Source: a virus
Reading direction: 5' to 3' (one strand)
Length of the DNA stretch: 22,815 nucleotides
Virus record (IMG/VR): IMGVR_UViG_3300049997_000003
Coordinates: 1-22,815 of that record
In this document: piece after piece, positions 6,828-14,596 of the stretch
Layout of the letters: each line of letters opens with the position of its first letter
How positions within the stretch are numbered: position 1 is the first letter of the stretch
Position numbers and translations under genes: made by a program
The notes under the pieces: generated by a model
What the model was told of the DNA's origin: nothing
What the model saw: only the letters and a program-made list of their open reading frames with translations
Database searches by the model: none

Positions 6828-8126
6828 GTGACGTTAACCTCGTTTCCTAACGGAATTATCGGGTTCCCTATCATTGGGGCAGTTGGTAATTTTCCGATTA
6901 TCAATCCGGGAGGAAACGTTTGGTTCGTTTCCTCCCTTCTCGGCAATGACGGCAATGACGGCTCTTATGGGACGCCATTTGCCACGTTGTCCGCTGCGGC
7001 TTCCAACTCCAGCCTTATGGCTGGAGACAACATCGTGCTGTTGGAAGGTCATACTGAGACCGTTACAGCGGCTGCTGGAATTGCCCTATCCATGGCGGGT
7101 GTGAGCGTGATCGGCAGTGGTTCTGGCACCTACGCACCAACCATTACCTTCACCACGTCTACGGCAGCAACGTTCCTGATCTCAGGAGCAGGTGTCTCCG
7201 TCCAGGGTTTGCGCTTTGTCAATGGCATTGCCTCTCAGGTGACGATGCTAGACGTCCAGGCGAAGAGTGTGCTGATTCTCGGCAACACTTTTGTGGAAGG
7301 TGCAGCGACAACCGGTTTGTCGTTCATTAACACGGTGAATGCTTCGACTGCAAATATGTCGGATGGCCTTCAGATCATCGGCAACACGTTCCATGCGCCT
7401 ACGGCTGGTAACTACAATCACGCGATTGGCCTGACTACGGTACATGACAACGTCGAGATCGGCGGCAACGTCATCTATGGCAATTTTGCTCTGTCTGGTA
7501 TCCACAACATCACTGGCATGGTGCTGACCAACCTTAAGATTCATGACAATACCGTCACAAATCTGACGGCGGCCAAGCCTGCGTTGAATCTCATCTCGGC
7601 ATGTACGGGCTGGGCGGCGAATAATAAGTTGATGGGTGGCGATGCTACCGTCAACAGCATGCTGTTCAATACTGCGCTCAAGGTGTTGCCCGGAAACTCC
7701 GGTCAGCACGGGAGTATGGATGCAACATCAGAATACTGGTTAGTCAAAAAAGGTGTCGTATCCAACACAATCACAACGGGGGGTGTGGCCATTTCGACGG
7801 CATCTGTTGGAGGTGAGTTGGCAGTAGTGTCAACAATCATGAAGACGAATTCCGTTGGACTTTCTGGCATCACTGGAAATGTCCAGTTGCAGTCGAACAA
7901 TACGAATGGTGCTGCTGTGTTCTGGTCTACACCGATTGCAACCCTTGGAGCTAGTGCAACTGTATGCATTGGTGTGGGGGCATCGGCGACACCGCTCACC
8001 GTCATCGAACTAGGAAAAGTCATCAGCATCAGTTCGTCTGCAACCAACGGTACTAATGCTGGTACGGTCGATGTCTATGTTCGATTTCGTCGCATAACAA
8101 ACGGCGCCAACATTACGTCGGCGTAA
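6828..8126 (+). CDS. Beta-helix structural protein 1 (head fibre or spike-like)
   Basis: This 432-residue protein is very rich in Thr, Ser, Asn, Gly and Val and looks like a right-handed parallel beta-helix. It opens with a short NFPNG-type leader (TLTSFPNGIIGF), then VSSLLGNDGNDGSYGTPFATL, GDNIVLLEGHTETVTAAAG, and repeated strand/turn units such as GVSVIGSGSGTYAPTITF. A C-terminal region from about residue 300 (SEYWLVKKG onward) forms a separate beta domain absent from its neighbour. The start is GTG 6828, with AGGAGA at 6813-6818 nine bases upstream. It is clearly paralogous to the next gene. A capsid fibre, decoration or receptor-binding role is possible; position next to the capsid gene favours a virion protein, but I cannot tell which. 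Confidence 0.72.
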   Translation: MTLTSFPNGIIGFPIIGAVGNFPIINPGGNVWFVSSLLGNDGNDGSYGTPFATLSAAASNSSLMAGDNIVLLEGHTETVTAAAGIALSMAGVSVIGSGSGTYAPTITFTTSTAATFLISGAGVSVQGLRFVNGIASQVTMLDVQAKSVLILGNTFVEGAATTGLSFINTVNASTANMSDGLQIIGNTFHAPTAGNYNHAIGLTTVHDNVEIGGNVIYGNFALSGIHNITGMVLTNLKIHDNTVTNLTAAKPALNLISACTGWAANNKLMGGDATVNSMLFNTALKVLPGNSGQHGSMDATSEYWLVKKGVVSNTITTGGVAISTASVGGELAVVSTIMKTNSVGLSGITGNVQLQSNNTNGAAVFWSTPIATLGASATVCIGVGASATPLTVIELGKVISISSSATNGTNAGTVDVYVRFRRITNGANITSA

Positions 8127-8167
8127 GAAATAGCAGTCTCATACAACACATCAACCTTACGGAACGC

Positions 8168-8200
8168 CATCATCTATATAGGTGGTGATGCAACAGGAGG
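8168..8200 (+). promoter_or_regulatory. Hairpin followed by a perfect AGGAGG ribosome-binding site
   Basis: CATCATC (8168-8174) pairs with GGTGATG (8184-8190), with one G-U pair and a 9-base loop. The 3' arm covers the upstream GTG, GTG and ATG candidates (8182-8190). A perfect AGGAGG (8195-8200) follows, five bases before an ATT at 8206. This is the pattern expected if translation begins at ATT 8206 rather than at the upstream codons, because AGGAGG lies downstream of those and cannot serve them. Confidence 0.5.
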
Positions 8201-9123
8201 CTAAAATTACTCTCACGAACTTCCCAAACGGGATTTCCAGCTTTGGTATCCCGTCAATCGGAAATGGCATCCCCACAGGGGGCGGAAGCTATTTTTTCGT
8301 TGATTCCACTAGTGGTGGCGATGGCAATGATGGCAGTTGGGAATCCCCACTTGCCACTATTGATTATGCTGTAGGTTTGTGTACTGCCAGTAAAGGCGAC
8401 GTAATCGTTGTCAAACCTGGGCACATTGAGACGGTGGTTGCGGCTGGCGGTGTAACGCTCGACGTTGCTGGTGTTACCATTGTCGGCCTCGGCACAGGGT
8501 CTCTTCGCCCTACTGTAAACTATACGACGGCGGTCGCGGCCAGCTTTCTGGTGTCGGCAGCAAACTGTTCGGTTGAAAATCTGCTCTTCACCGGTGGCAT
8601 TGATGCGCTTACAAACCCCATCCATGTACAGGCGGCGGATTTTTCACTGCTGAATTGCGAGTGGCGCGATGTGACAGGTCAAGCGACCGATGTCATTCTC
8701 ACCACTGCTGCTGCTAACCGCATGGCCATTCGCAACCTGCGGTATGACGGTGCAACTGCGGCAGGCACGAACGCTGGCATTGCTATCGTTGGTGGCGACC
8801 GTATCGTCATCGATGGGTTGTCCATGGATGGAAATTTCGCCGTTGGCGGCATTGACATTCGTACTACCGCGACAACCGATCTTGAGGTTCGCAACGTTAT
8901 GTTCCGCACGCGTAATGCGGCGGACATCTTCCTAGTTGACACCATTACGGCGTCCACTGGTTTGATTGGTCCGAACCTCTATCTGCGCTTGCAGGATAAC
9001 GCAGCCAACATCACCGAAGCATGCACCGGCGCAACATTCGTTTACTTCCAGCCGATTTCTATCGTCAATCTGGCTGGTGAGTCTTCGATGTTCACTAACA
9101 TTACCGCTTCCACTGATGCTTAA
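8188..9123 (+). CDS. Beta-helix structural protein 2, paralogue of the preceding gene
   Basis: This is a second right-handed beta-helix protein of about 306-311 residues, collinear with the N-terminal two-thirds of the preceding product. Shared landmarks are the leader TLTNFPNGISSFG, FFVDSTSGGDGNDGSWESPL, GDVIVVKPGHIETVVAAGG, GVTIVGLGTGSLRPTVNY and AASFLVSAANCSVENLLF. It lacks the C-terminal domain of its neighbour. The start is uncertain. ATG 8188 is given conservatively, with GTG 8182 also in frame; but alignment to the neighbour (VTLTSFPNG versus ITLTNFPNG) and a perfect AGGAGG at 8195-8200 favour ATT 8206. This N-terminal leader and helix type are familiar from phage virion proteins. A fibre, spike or decoration role is inferred. 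Confidence 0.7.
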   Translation: MQQEAKITLTNFPNGISSFGIPSIGNGIPTGGGSYFFVDSTSGGDGNDGSWESPLATIDYAVGLCTASKGDVIVVKPGHIETVVAAGGVTLDVAGVTIVGLGTGSLRPTVNYTTAVAASFLVSAANCSVENLLFTGGIDALTNPIHVQAADFSLLNCEWRDVTGQATDVILTTAAANRMAIRNLRYDGATAAGTNAGIAIVGGDRIVIDGLSMDGNFAVGGIDIRTTATTDLEVRNVMFRTRNAADIFLVDTITASTGLIGPNLYLRLQDNAANITEACTGATFVYFQPISIVNLAGESSMFTNITASTDA

Positions 9124-9134
9124 GGAGAGACAAC

Positions 9135-9383
9135 ATGGCTAAATCCAGTCCATTTTCCTCGGCTGGCGGCGGAAATGCGGACACTAATCCGCATTCCACG
9201 GCTGCCAGGAAAAACGGCGGGTCTGTCTGTCGCAGTGAAGGCGGGTCTGCCACTCTGCGCGAGGCGAAATCCGGCTCTATCGGCCGTGTGCCGGGCGACG
9301 GCGAGGATGTAAAACCTCGCCTCGACCGTAAGCGTGGCGGCAAAGCAGCTTGTAAGAACGGCGGCTCCCCACGGGGGCGATAG
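9135..9383 (+). CDS. Small basic Gly-rich protein, possibly the 5' part of a frameshifted gene
   Basis: The 82-residue frame has a good ribosome-binding site (AAGGAGAG shortly before ATG 9135). It carries several Lys/Arg-Gly-Gly elements: RKNGGSV (about 25-31), CRSEGGSATL, RKRGGKAACKNGGSP (about 65-79). There is no recognisable catalytic or membrane segment. Its last 50 bases overlap the next frame, which lies +1 relative to it and encodes a better-conserved module. Removing one base from the CCCC (9367-9370) or GGGGG (9373-9377) run would join both into a single product of about 150 residues. Either this is a short virion protein on its own, or the N-terminal half of a fused protein. Confidence 0.6.
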   Translation: MAKSSPFSSAGGGNADTNPHSTAARKNGGSVCRSEGGSATLREAKSGSIGRVPGDGEDVKPRLDRKRGGKAACKNGGSPRGR

Positions 9384-9588
9384 TTCCGAGACGCATGCTC
9401 TGAAAGACGGCGGAAAATGGGTGTCGGGGGCTATATCGCACCCCGGCGCCCTACATCGCTCGTTGCATGTGCCTCAAGGAGAGCCGACCCCAGCAAAGAA
9501 GCTCGCCCAAGCTGAACATTCCTCCAATCCCACACTTCGCAAGCGCGCGACTCTTGCCAAAACTCTGAAGGGGTTCAACCATGGCTAG
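9334..9588 (+). CDS. Conserved small phage protein with GGKW...HPGALH motif
   Basis: The segment DGGKWVSGAISHPGALHRSL followed by PAKKLAQAEHSSNPTLRKRA and LAKTLKGF is a module I recognise from many phage structural regions; its function is unknown. The start is unclear. GTG 9334 is the first in-frame candidate but has a poor ribosome-binding site and sits deep inside the preceding frame; CTG 9400, directly before KDGGKW, is another option. Production by +1 frameshifting from the upstream frame is a third. It is basic, short and helix-rich at the C-terminus, and the stop overlaps the next gene by 8 bases. That the reading frame is real is fairly sure; its N-terminus is not. Confidence 0.62.
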   Translation: MAAKQLVRTAAPHGGDSSETHALKDGGKWVSGAISHPGALHRSLHVPQGEPTPAKKLAQAEHSSNPTLRKRATLAKTLKGFNHG

Positions 9589-9913
9589 CAATGTCCGCCG
9601 GTATACATACACGGCTAACACAGACCCTGGCGGCCAGCACATTATCAACCTGGATACGTTCCAAAACCCCTACCGGGTTGGCATCGTTGTAGATGTCGTC
9701 AGCGGCCTTGCGTCATACGCTGTCGAATTTACGACAGACGAGCTCGACAAAGAACCTCCATACCGCTGGTGGTCAGATTCGGCGCTCCCAAGCGGGCAGA
9801 CGGCCAGCCAGAATTTCACCCTCGACAACAGCGCCGTCACCGGGACACGGCTAAACCTGACCACCATTACAGGCGAAATCAGGTTTTCGGTTAACCAGGG
9901 CTTCGGCAATTAG
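9581..9913 (+). CDS. Small structural protein, function unknown
   Basis: This 110-residue protein has a beta-rich composition (Thr, Val, Asn, Gly) with the strands NPYRVGIVVDVV and ASYAVEFTTDEL, then a WWSDSALPSG loop and a C-terminal GEIRFSVNQGFG. It has no charged coil or membrane segment. It starts with ATG 9581 inside the last codons of the previous gene, with AAGGGG about 8 bases upstream. Size and context suggest a minor head or connector protein, but I do not recognise the family well enough to name it. Confidence 0.6.
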   Translation: MASNVRRYTYTANTDPGGQHIINLDTFQNPYRVGIVVDVVSGLASYAVEFTTDELDKEPPYRWWSDSALPSGQTASQNFTLDNSAVTGTRLNLTTITGEIRFSVNQGFGN

Positions 9914-9922
9914 GATACCTCA

Positions 9923-10477
9923 ATGTCATACAATCTCGACCAGACCATTGCCGGGCGGATGTTCCATGCGACGACCGCATATGGCGGAGTGGCAATCCCC
10001 ATTTACTCGACGACGACGGCCCACACTTTTGCGTTCCTCAATCCGTCTGGCTCCAATCGCTTCATGGTGCCGGTCAAACTCAGTGTGGGCTATGGCTCTG
10101 CTACGACACCGGCCCTTAGCTCTCTGGGTCTTGGCGTGATCGCTAATGCAGGTGCAACATACGGCACTGGCATGCCTGTTGTCACGGCGACAGCGGCGAC
10201 GGTTTACAATGGCCGTTTGGGCCGGACCATTGGTAGCTCTGTCACGTTCTACTCCGCTGCCACCACCACCGCCGCAGCAACGCTTGAGTATGAACTTGGT
10301 CTGAGCCAGGAATCCGCAACGCCTGGAACTGGCATGGTCAATCTGCACCACGAGTTCAACGATTCAATCGCCATCGAGCCTAACACCTTCATCACGTTGG
10401 TTGGCGCTCCTTTGGCTGTTGGTCAGCCTCTCGTCTGCACGTTGACGTATTATGAAGTTGACTACAAGTCGATCTGA
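9923..10477 (+). CDS. Putative virion structural protein
   Basis: The 184-residue product is rich in Ala, Thr, Gly and Val and appears to be all-beta, with no coiled coil or membrane segment. Recognisable pieces are AYGGVAIPIYSTTTAHTFAF near the N-terminus, RFMVPVKLSVGYGSAT (about 46-61), TLEYELGLSQ and a C-terminal LVCTLTYYEVDYKSI. It lies 9 bases after the previous gene, and AGGA precedes the ATG by about 8 bases. The composition fits a capsid- or tail-associated beta-sandwich protein. I cannot assign a family. Confidence 0.62.
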   Translation: MSYNLDQTIAGRMFHATTAYGGVAIPIYSTTTAHTFAFLNPSGSNRFMVPVKLSVGYGSATTPALSSLGLGVIANAGATYGTGMPVVTATAATVYNGRLGRTIGSSVTFYSAATTTAAATLEYELGLSQESATPGTGMVNLHHEFNDSIAIEPNTFITLVGAPLAVGQPLVCTLTYYEVDYKSI

Positions 10478-10490
10478 TGTTCGCAGCCTT

Positions 10491-10514
10491 GGCCAGGGCG
10501 TGAAACTCCTGGCC
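10491..10514 (+). other. Intercistronic hairpin without U-tract
   Basis: GGCCAGG (10491-10497) and CCTGGCC (10508-10514) form a perfect 7-bp, GC-rich stem with a 10-base loop in the 59-base gap before the next gene. No T-run follows, so it is not a canonical intrinsic terminator; it may act on mRNA stability or processing. Confidence 0.5.
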
Positions 10515-10536
10515 TACTACCATAGGACTTTGGAAA

Positions 10537-10812
10537 ATGTCTGCTTTATCTCAGATCCACGATGTCAGCGCCGCTTGTCTAAAGTTGATTGTTCCTGGGG
10601 AACACTTTGAAGCTATCACAGCATCAAACACACCATTCACGGATGAGAACCGCCCACGTGCGATCTACATTGGTGTTAGCGGAACAATTGACGTTGTAGA
10701 CCTACACGGGCATGCCACAGCGTCGGTTGCTGTTGTGGCTGGGACTGTAATCCCCAACATCTTCAGCAAGGTCACGGCTATCACATCGGCTTCTATCTAC
10801 GGAATCCGCTGA
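10537..10812 (+). CDS. Small conserved phage protein (beta-rich)
   Basis: The 91-residue protein has the layout of a small phage structural family I have seen repeatedly next to connector genes: an EAITASNTPFTDENRPRAIY segment, then VSGTIDVVDLHGHATASVAV, VAGTVIPNIFSKVTAI and a hydrophobic C-terminal strand. The short strands joined by Gly turns suggest a compact beta barrel or sandwich. Function is not established. Its stop overlaps the ATG of the adaptor gene (TGATG at 10810-10814), so expression is likely coupled to the tail-connector genes. Confidence 0.65.
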   Translation: MSALSQIHDVSAACLKLIVPGEHFEAITASNTPFTDENRPRAIYIGVSGTIDVVDLHGHATASVAVVAGTVIPNIFSKVTAITSASIYGIR

Positions 10813-11519
10813 TGACCGTCCCTGTCTCGACTGGTTCGACGGGAACCTATGTCTTTAATCCATCGTCGGCAGATTTAGTTCTGAACGCCTATGGTAAGAT
10901 ACAAATACGTAGGCACGAGTTAACAACGAGCCATCTGGAAGATGCCTCCATAGAGGCCAACTTACTGATGATTGATATCAGCAACAGGCTCCCGCATCGA
11001 TGGCTTGTCAACACTCAGACCATTCCACTGCTGCTGGACACGGCTGCTTACACGCTGGCCGCTAACACTGTTAGCGTCACCATCGCCTATATTTCGACAA
11101 CGGCCACAGGGGATCGTGTCCTTGGCCCTATCTCGGCGGCTGACTATGCGGCCATTCCCCAGAAGACACAGAGCGCATCGCCTAGCAGTTACTATTTTCA
11201 GCTAGGAATTCCTCCCTCTGTGACGGTCTGGCCGGTCCCTGACGCTGCCACCATTGCGGCAGGTGCATCGCTGAAATTGATGTCGTGGCGGCAAATCCAG
11301 GACGTTGATTTGACCAATGGGCAGGGTTTTGACTCCCCTTACAGGTATCTCGACGCTATCACCACAGGTTTGGCGGCGCGGCTGGCAGAAACCTATAGAC
11401 CGGAGAAGGTGGACAGGTTGAACGCCCACTTCGAACAGAGGCTGTCTAGGGCGCTCAAGCGGGATCAAGAACAGATTCCGATTTCCATATCTCTTTCGCT
11501 TGGCTCATATTACAGATGA
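10812..11519 (+). CDS. Head-tail adaptor-like protein 1
   Basis: This would be a connector sitting below the portal, in the manner of P22 gp4-type adaptors. The 235-residue product begins with an all-beta leader, then a helix EDASIEANLLMIDISNRLPH (about 43-62), followed by SAADYAAIPQKTQSASPSSY, the strand PPSVTVWPVPD (about 143-153), MSWRQIQDVDLTNGQGFDSP, and a helical C-terminal part (YLDAITTGLAARLAETY and AHFEQRLSRALKRDQ). The order of these elements matches an adaptor family common in podoviruses. It is coupled to the preceding gene by TGATG, and the adaptor, zinc-ribbon, adaptor, nozzle order downstream supports a thin-tail module. Confidence 0.75.
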   Translation: MTVPVSTGSTGTYVFNPSSADLVLNAYGKIQIRRHELTTSHLEDASIEANLLMIDISNRLPHRWLVNTQTIPLLLDTAAYTLAANTVSVTIAYISTTATGDRVLGPISAADYAAIPQKTQSASPSSYYFQLGIPPSVTVWPVPDAATIAAGASLKLMSWRQIQDVDLTNGQGFDSPYRYLDAITTGLAARLAETYRPEKVDRLNAHFEQRLSRALKRDQEQIPISISLSLGSYYR

Positions 11520-11528
11520 GGTGAAAAA

Positions 11529-11846
11529 ATGGCATTTCGTCCTCATGACCGTGTTGAAGTAGACACAAGCGACCCAAGAGCGGCTGCACGATGCGGACGG
11601 TGTTATTGCTGGATAAATCATCACAAACTGCAATGGCAGATGCGCTGGAGCGGAATGAACCTCGTCAATACAGGTCTCCTGGTTTGCCCGCGATGTCTTG
11701 ACGATCCAAACCCGCAAGAACGCGCTCTTGTGCTCCCTCCCGATCCAATCCCCATTCGAAACCCACGCCTATCATCTCCAACAGCGCCGGGTCATATGAT
11801 CGTTGTTCAAGACCCGTATCACATTGAATTCGAAGACGACATCTAA
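11529..11846 (+). CDS. Zinc-ribbon-like phage protein in the tail-connector module
   Basis: The 105-residue protein has two Cys pairs, C22-x2-C25 and C53-x2-C56, separated by 27 residues, which is the layout of a structural zinc site. The first knuckle is CGRCYCW and the second LLVCPRCLDDPNPQER. Between them lies an aromatic segment HKLQWQMRWSGMNL. The tail is Pro-rich (LPPDPIPIRNPRL) and ends acidic. A closely similar type of protein is found beside adaptor genes in other alphaproteobacterial podoviruses, but I know of no functional study. GAGGTG lies just upstream of the ATG. It could be a minor connector part or an assembly factor. Confidence 0.7.
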   Translation: MAFRPHDRVEVDTSDPRAAARCGRCYCWINHHKLQWQMRWSGMNLVNTGLLVCPRCLDDPNPQERALVLPPDPIPIRNPRLSSPTAPGHMIVVQDPYHIEFEDDI

Positions 11847-11861
11847 AACGAGGATATCGCC

Positions 11862-12548
11862 GTGGCGCTTACCTACTCGACTTTTGTCACAACACTCGCC
11901 TCGCTTCTGACGGTAGACGAAGCCGACAGCGATTTCGTCACGCAGCTTCCATCTATCATCGAGAATGCAGAGCTACGATGCTATCGCGACCTGGACCTTG
12001 TGTCGTCGAGCGTGGCCACGAACGGCACCATGACGGCAAATAGCCGCTATTTCACGTTGCCTACGACTGATGGCCATATCATTGTCGTGGATGCCATCAA
12101 CGTGCTTGATGCATCGAGTGTTCGCCATCCCATGAAGATTGCCAGTCGTGATGTGGTGGACTTCATGTGGCCATCGGACACGGCTCCCACGGCCGCTAGT
12201 ATCCCAATGCTCGCTGCGCGTGTTGACGACACCCGTATGTTGGTGGGACCGGCGCCAGGCACAGCGTGGACGGCGGAAGTCGTCGGCACTGTGCGGCCTG
12301 ATCCGCTCAGCGTCTCAAACACAACCACGTTCCTGAGCAACTACATCCCTGACCTGTTCATGGCAGCCGCAATGGTGTTCTCCACGGGCGGACTGCTGAA
12401 GAATTACGGTGCCCAAGCCGACGATCCGCGCGCTTCTGTATCGTGGGAATCGACGTATCAGACGCTTCTGACATCAGCGAAAACGGAAGAACTACGCAAA
12501 AACTACATCTCGGCGAATTCGCCGCTCCCTGCTAGCGCAAAGAGCTGA
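11862..12548 (+). CDS. Head-tail adaptor-like protein 2
   Basis: This is a second putative connector or tail-adaptor protein of 228 residues. The N-terminal helical part (TYSTFVTTLASLLTVDEADS and IIENAELRCYRDLDL, about residues 4-44), followed by a beta segment (GTMTANSRYFTLPTTDG and HIIVVDAINVLD) and a late helical segment (YIPDLFMAAAMVFSTGGLLK), matches a phage adaptor family I know from podoviruses, including SU10-type phages. It starts at GTG 11862 with GAGG about 8 bases before it. The stop is two bases from the nozzle gene start. The exact ring it forms (first or second below the portal) is not decidable from sequence. Confidence 0.76.
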   Translation: MALTYSTFVTTLASLLTVDEADSDFVTQLPSIIENAELRCYRDLDLVSSSVATNGTMTANSRYFTLPTTDGHIIVVDAINVLDASSVRHPMKIASRDVVDFMWPSDTAPTAASIPMLAARVDDTRMLVGPAPGTAWTAEVVGTVRPDPLSVSNTTTFLSNYIPDLFMAAAMVFSTGGLLKNYGAQADDPRASVSWESTYQTLLTSAKTEELRKNYISANSPLPASAKS

Positions 12549-12550
12549 AC

Positions 12551-14596
12551 ATGCCCTGGGCACCTCTTACGCTCTCACCTGGCCTCAACGTCGAGTTGAC
12601 GGCTACGGACGCGCGCGGGACATACACATCCACCAATCTGGGGCGCTTCAAGGCGGGCCGCTTTCAGAAAATAGGCGGTTGGACGAAGTATTACCCGAAC
12701 GTCATCGACGGCGTGCCAAGGGCAACTCATGCGTGGCAAGACCTCTCTGGGGCTGATCGGCTGGCTGTTGGCACAACAACGAACCTTGTTGACATCACAG
12801 CCGATGTCACCACCAACATCACCCCGCAGACGATAACGACAACTCCTGCGGTAAGCTTCACGACGACTGCGGCGTCCAACGTAGTCGTTATCGTTGATGC
12901 AGGGATAACGAATGTCACGGCCTATGATGCTGTTTATTTTGACGTTCCGATATCGGTTGACACGATAATACTGCATGGCCTGTATCAGATCACGGCTTAT
13001 TTGTCGGCGCACAGCTATTCAATCACGGCTGCGACAGCCGGAGCGGCTGGTGTTACGGCTGGCGGTGCAGTCCCTACATTCACTGCCACCTCTGGCGAGG
13101 CCAATGTTACTGTCACGCTGGCGGATCATGGCCTTCTGGCTGGTGATGACATTGTTTTCAAGCTTCCAACAGCCGTTGGAGGTCTGACGGTTGTCGGCCG
13201 GAATATCGTGCAATCCGTCACCAGCAGCAGCGCGTTCGTGATTACTGCGGCCAACGCGGCGACTTCGACGCCAGGCGCACCAGTCTCAATGAACGCGGGC
13301 CTAGCTGGGTTCACATATCATATCGCGTTCGGGCCTATCGCATCAGGAACGGCCTATGGCGTTGGCAGTTATGGTGCCGGCGCTTATGGATCAGGTGTGG
13401 CCGTTACCGCGCAGACTGGCACGGCGATCACACCGACTGATTACAGCCTAGGGAATTGGGGTGAGTTGCTGATTGCTACCCCTGAAGACGGGGGCATTTA
13501 TTATTGGGGGCCGTCGAGCGGTTACAAAAATGCCGCCATCATCCCAACGGCGCCGGTCTACAACACTGGAGCGTTCATCTCCAACTCGCAGCAAATGATT
13601 ATCGCCTATGGCTCGACCGTGAAGGCAACCATAGGAGACTACCAAGACCCGCTGATGGTCAAGTGGTGCGATAGCGAGGATTTGACGACATGGACAGCGG
13701 CGAGCACCAATCAGGCTGGTAGCTGGCGCATTGCCACAGGATCGCGGTGCATCGGTGGCGCAACTACGGCAAATCGGAATCTGATCTGGACGGATTTGTC
13801 AGTCTGGGCCTTCGATTACATCGGGTCGAGCCTTGTATTCAGCGTCACCGAGAAAGGGACCGGCTGCGGTCTGATTGCCAAACACGCACACGGGAAGCTC
13901 GGCGAAACAATCTATTGGATGTCAAATAGCGGCTTTTGGAGCATGGCCGGTGATAGTGTCAATCAGCTTCTCTGCCCCGTCTGGGACGCAGTATTTCAAG
14001 ACCTCGACATGGCCAATGTGGACATGTGCCATACAGGGGCAAATTCAGATTTTACTGAGGTTATGTTTTTCTATCCATCCGCGTCAGGTGGGCTAGGATA
14101 TTGCGACAAATATGCAAAATTCAACGTTGCCACGGGCGAATGGGACATTGGCAACATGCAGCGCAACACCTGGATGGACCGAAGCGTTGTTGGCAACCCC
14201 GTGGCAACAACAAACAGCGGTCTGATTTATAAACACGAAGACGGATATGACGCTGATAATGCGCCCATATTGTCCTCGTTTGAGACGGCGTGGTTTTATA
14301 TCGGCGAGGGTGAGGACTGTTTCTTCATCGACCGCATCATGCCAGATTTCAAATGGGGCGAATACGGCGGGTCTAGCCCAGGGGCATCAATCAAGGTCAC
14401 TATCAAGACCGTGCAATATGCTGGTGATACGCCAAAAACGTTCGGCCCATTCACACTGACGCAGGCCACACAGTTCGTTAGCAAGCGCATGCGTGCCCGG
14501 CAGGCCATGTTCCGCATCGAATCCGATGACATGGGGAGCTTTTGGCGGTTAGGGCACTTCAGAATGCGGTATTCACCAGATGGCAGGGGGCGCTGA
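12551..14596 (+). CDS. Tail nozzle-like protein
   Basis: This 681-residue protein is the probable distal nozzle or tubular protein of the short tail, functionally comparable to T7 gp12 or P22 gp10. The N-terminus (LSPGLNVELTATDARGTYTS, then GRFKAGRFQKIGGWTKY) and the blade-like segments IAYGSTVKATIGDYQDPLMV, NRNLIWTDLSVWAFDYIG, GKLGETIYWMSNSGFWSMAG and a C-terminal RMRARQAMFRIESD are typical of the beta-propeller-bearing nozzle family. About residues 165-250 appear to be an inserted Ser/Thr/Ala-rich beta domain (GEANVTVTLADHGLLAGDD and following), perhaps surface-exposed. The stop overlaps the next ATG (TGATG at 14594-14598). Length and order after the adaptors support the call. Confidence 0.78.
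   Translation: MPWAPLTLSPGLNVELTATDARGTYTSTNLGRFKAGRFQKIGGWTKYYPNVIDGVPRATHAWQDLSGADRLAVGTTTNLVDITADVTTNITPQTITTTPAVSFTTTAASNVVVIVDAGITNVTAYDAVYFDVPISVDTIILHGLYQITAYLSAHSYSITAATAGAAGVTAGGAVPTFTATSGEANVTVTLADHGLLAGDDIVFKLPTAVGGLTVVGRNIVQSVTSSSAFVITAANAATSTPGAPVSMNAGLAGFTYHIAFGPIASGTAYGVGSYGAGAYGSGVAVTAQTGTAITPTDYSLGNWGELLIATPEDGGIYYWGPSSGYKNAAIIPTAPVYNTGAFISNSQQMIIAYGSTVKATIGDYQDPLMVKWCDSEDLTTWTAASTNQAGSWRIATGSRCIGGATTANRNLIWTDLSVWAFDYIGSSLVFSVTEKGTGCGLIAKHAHGKLGETIYWMSNSGFWSMAGDSVNQLLCPVWDAVFQDLDMANVDMCHTGANSDFTEVMFFYPSASGGLGYCDKYAKFNVATGEWDIGNMQRNTWMDRSVVGNPVATTNSGLIYKHEDGYDADNAPILSSFETAWFYIGEGEDCFFIDRIMPDFKWGEYGGSSPGASIKVTIKTVQYAGDTPKTFGPFTLTQATQFVSKRMRARQAMFRIESDDMGSFWRLGHFRMRYSPDGRGR

Noticed and set aside
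10491-10514. Hairpin considered as an intrinsic terminator
   Set aside because: The stem is good but it is followed by TACTACC rather than a T-run, so it is listed only as an intercistronic hairpin.
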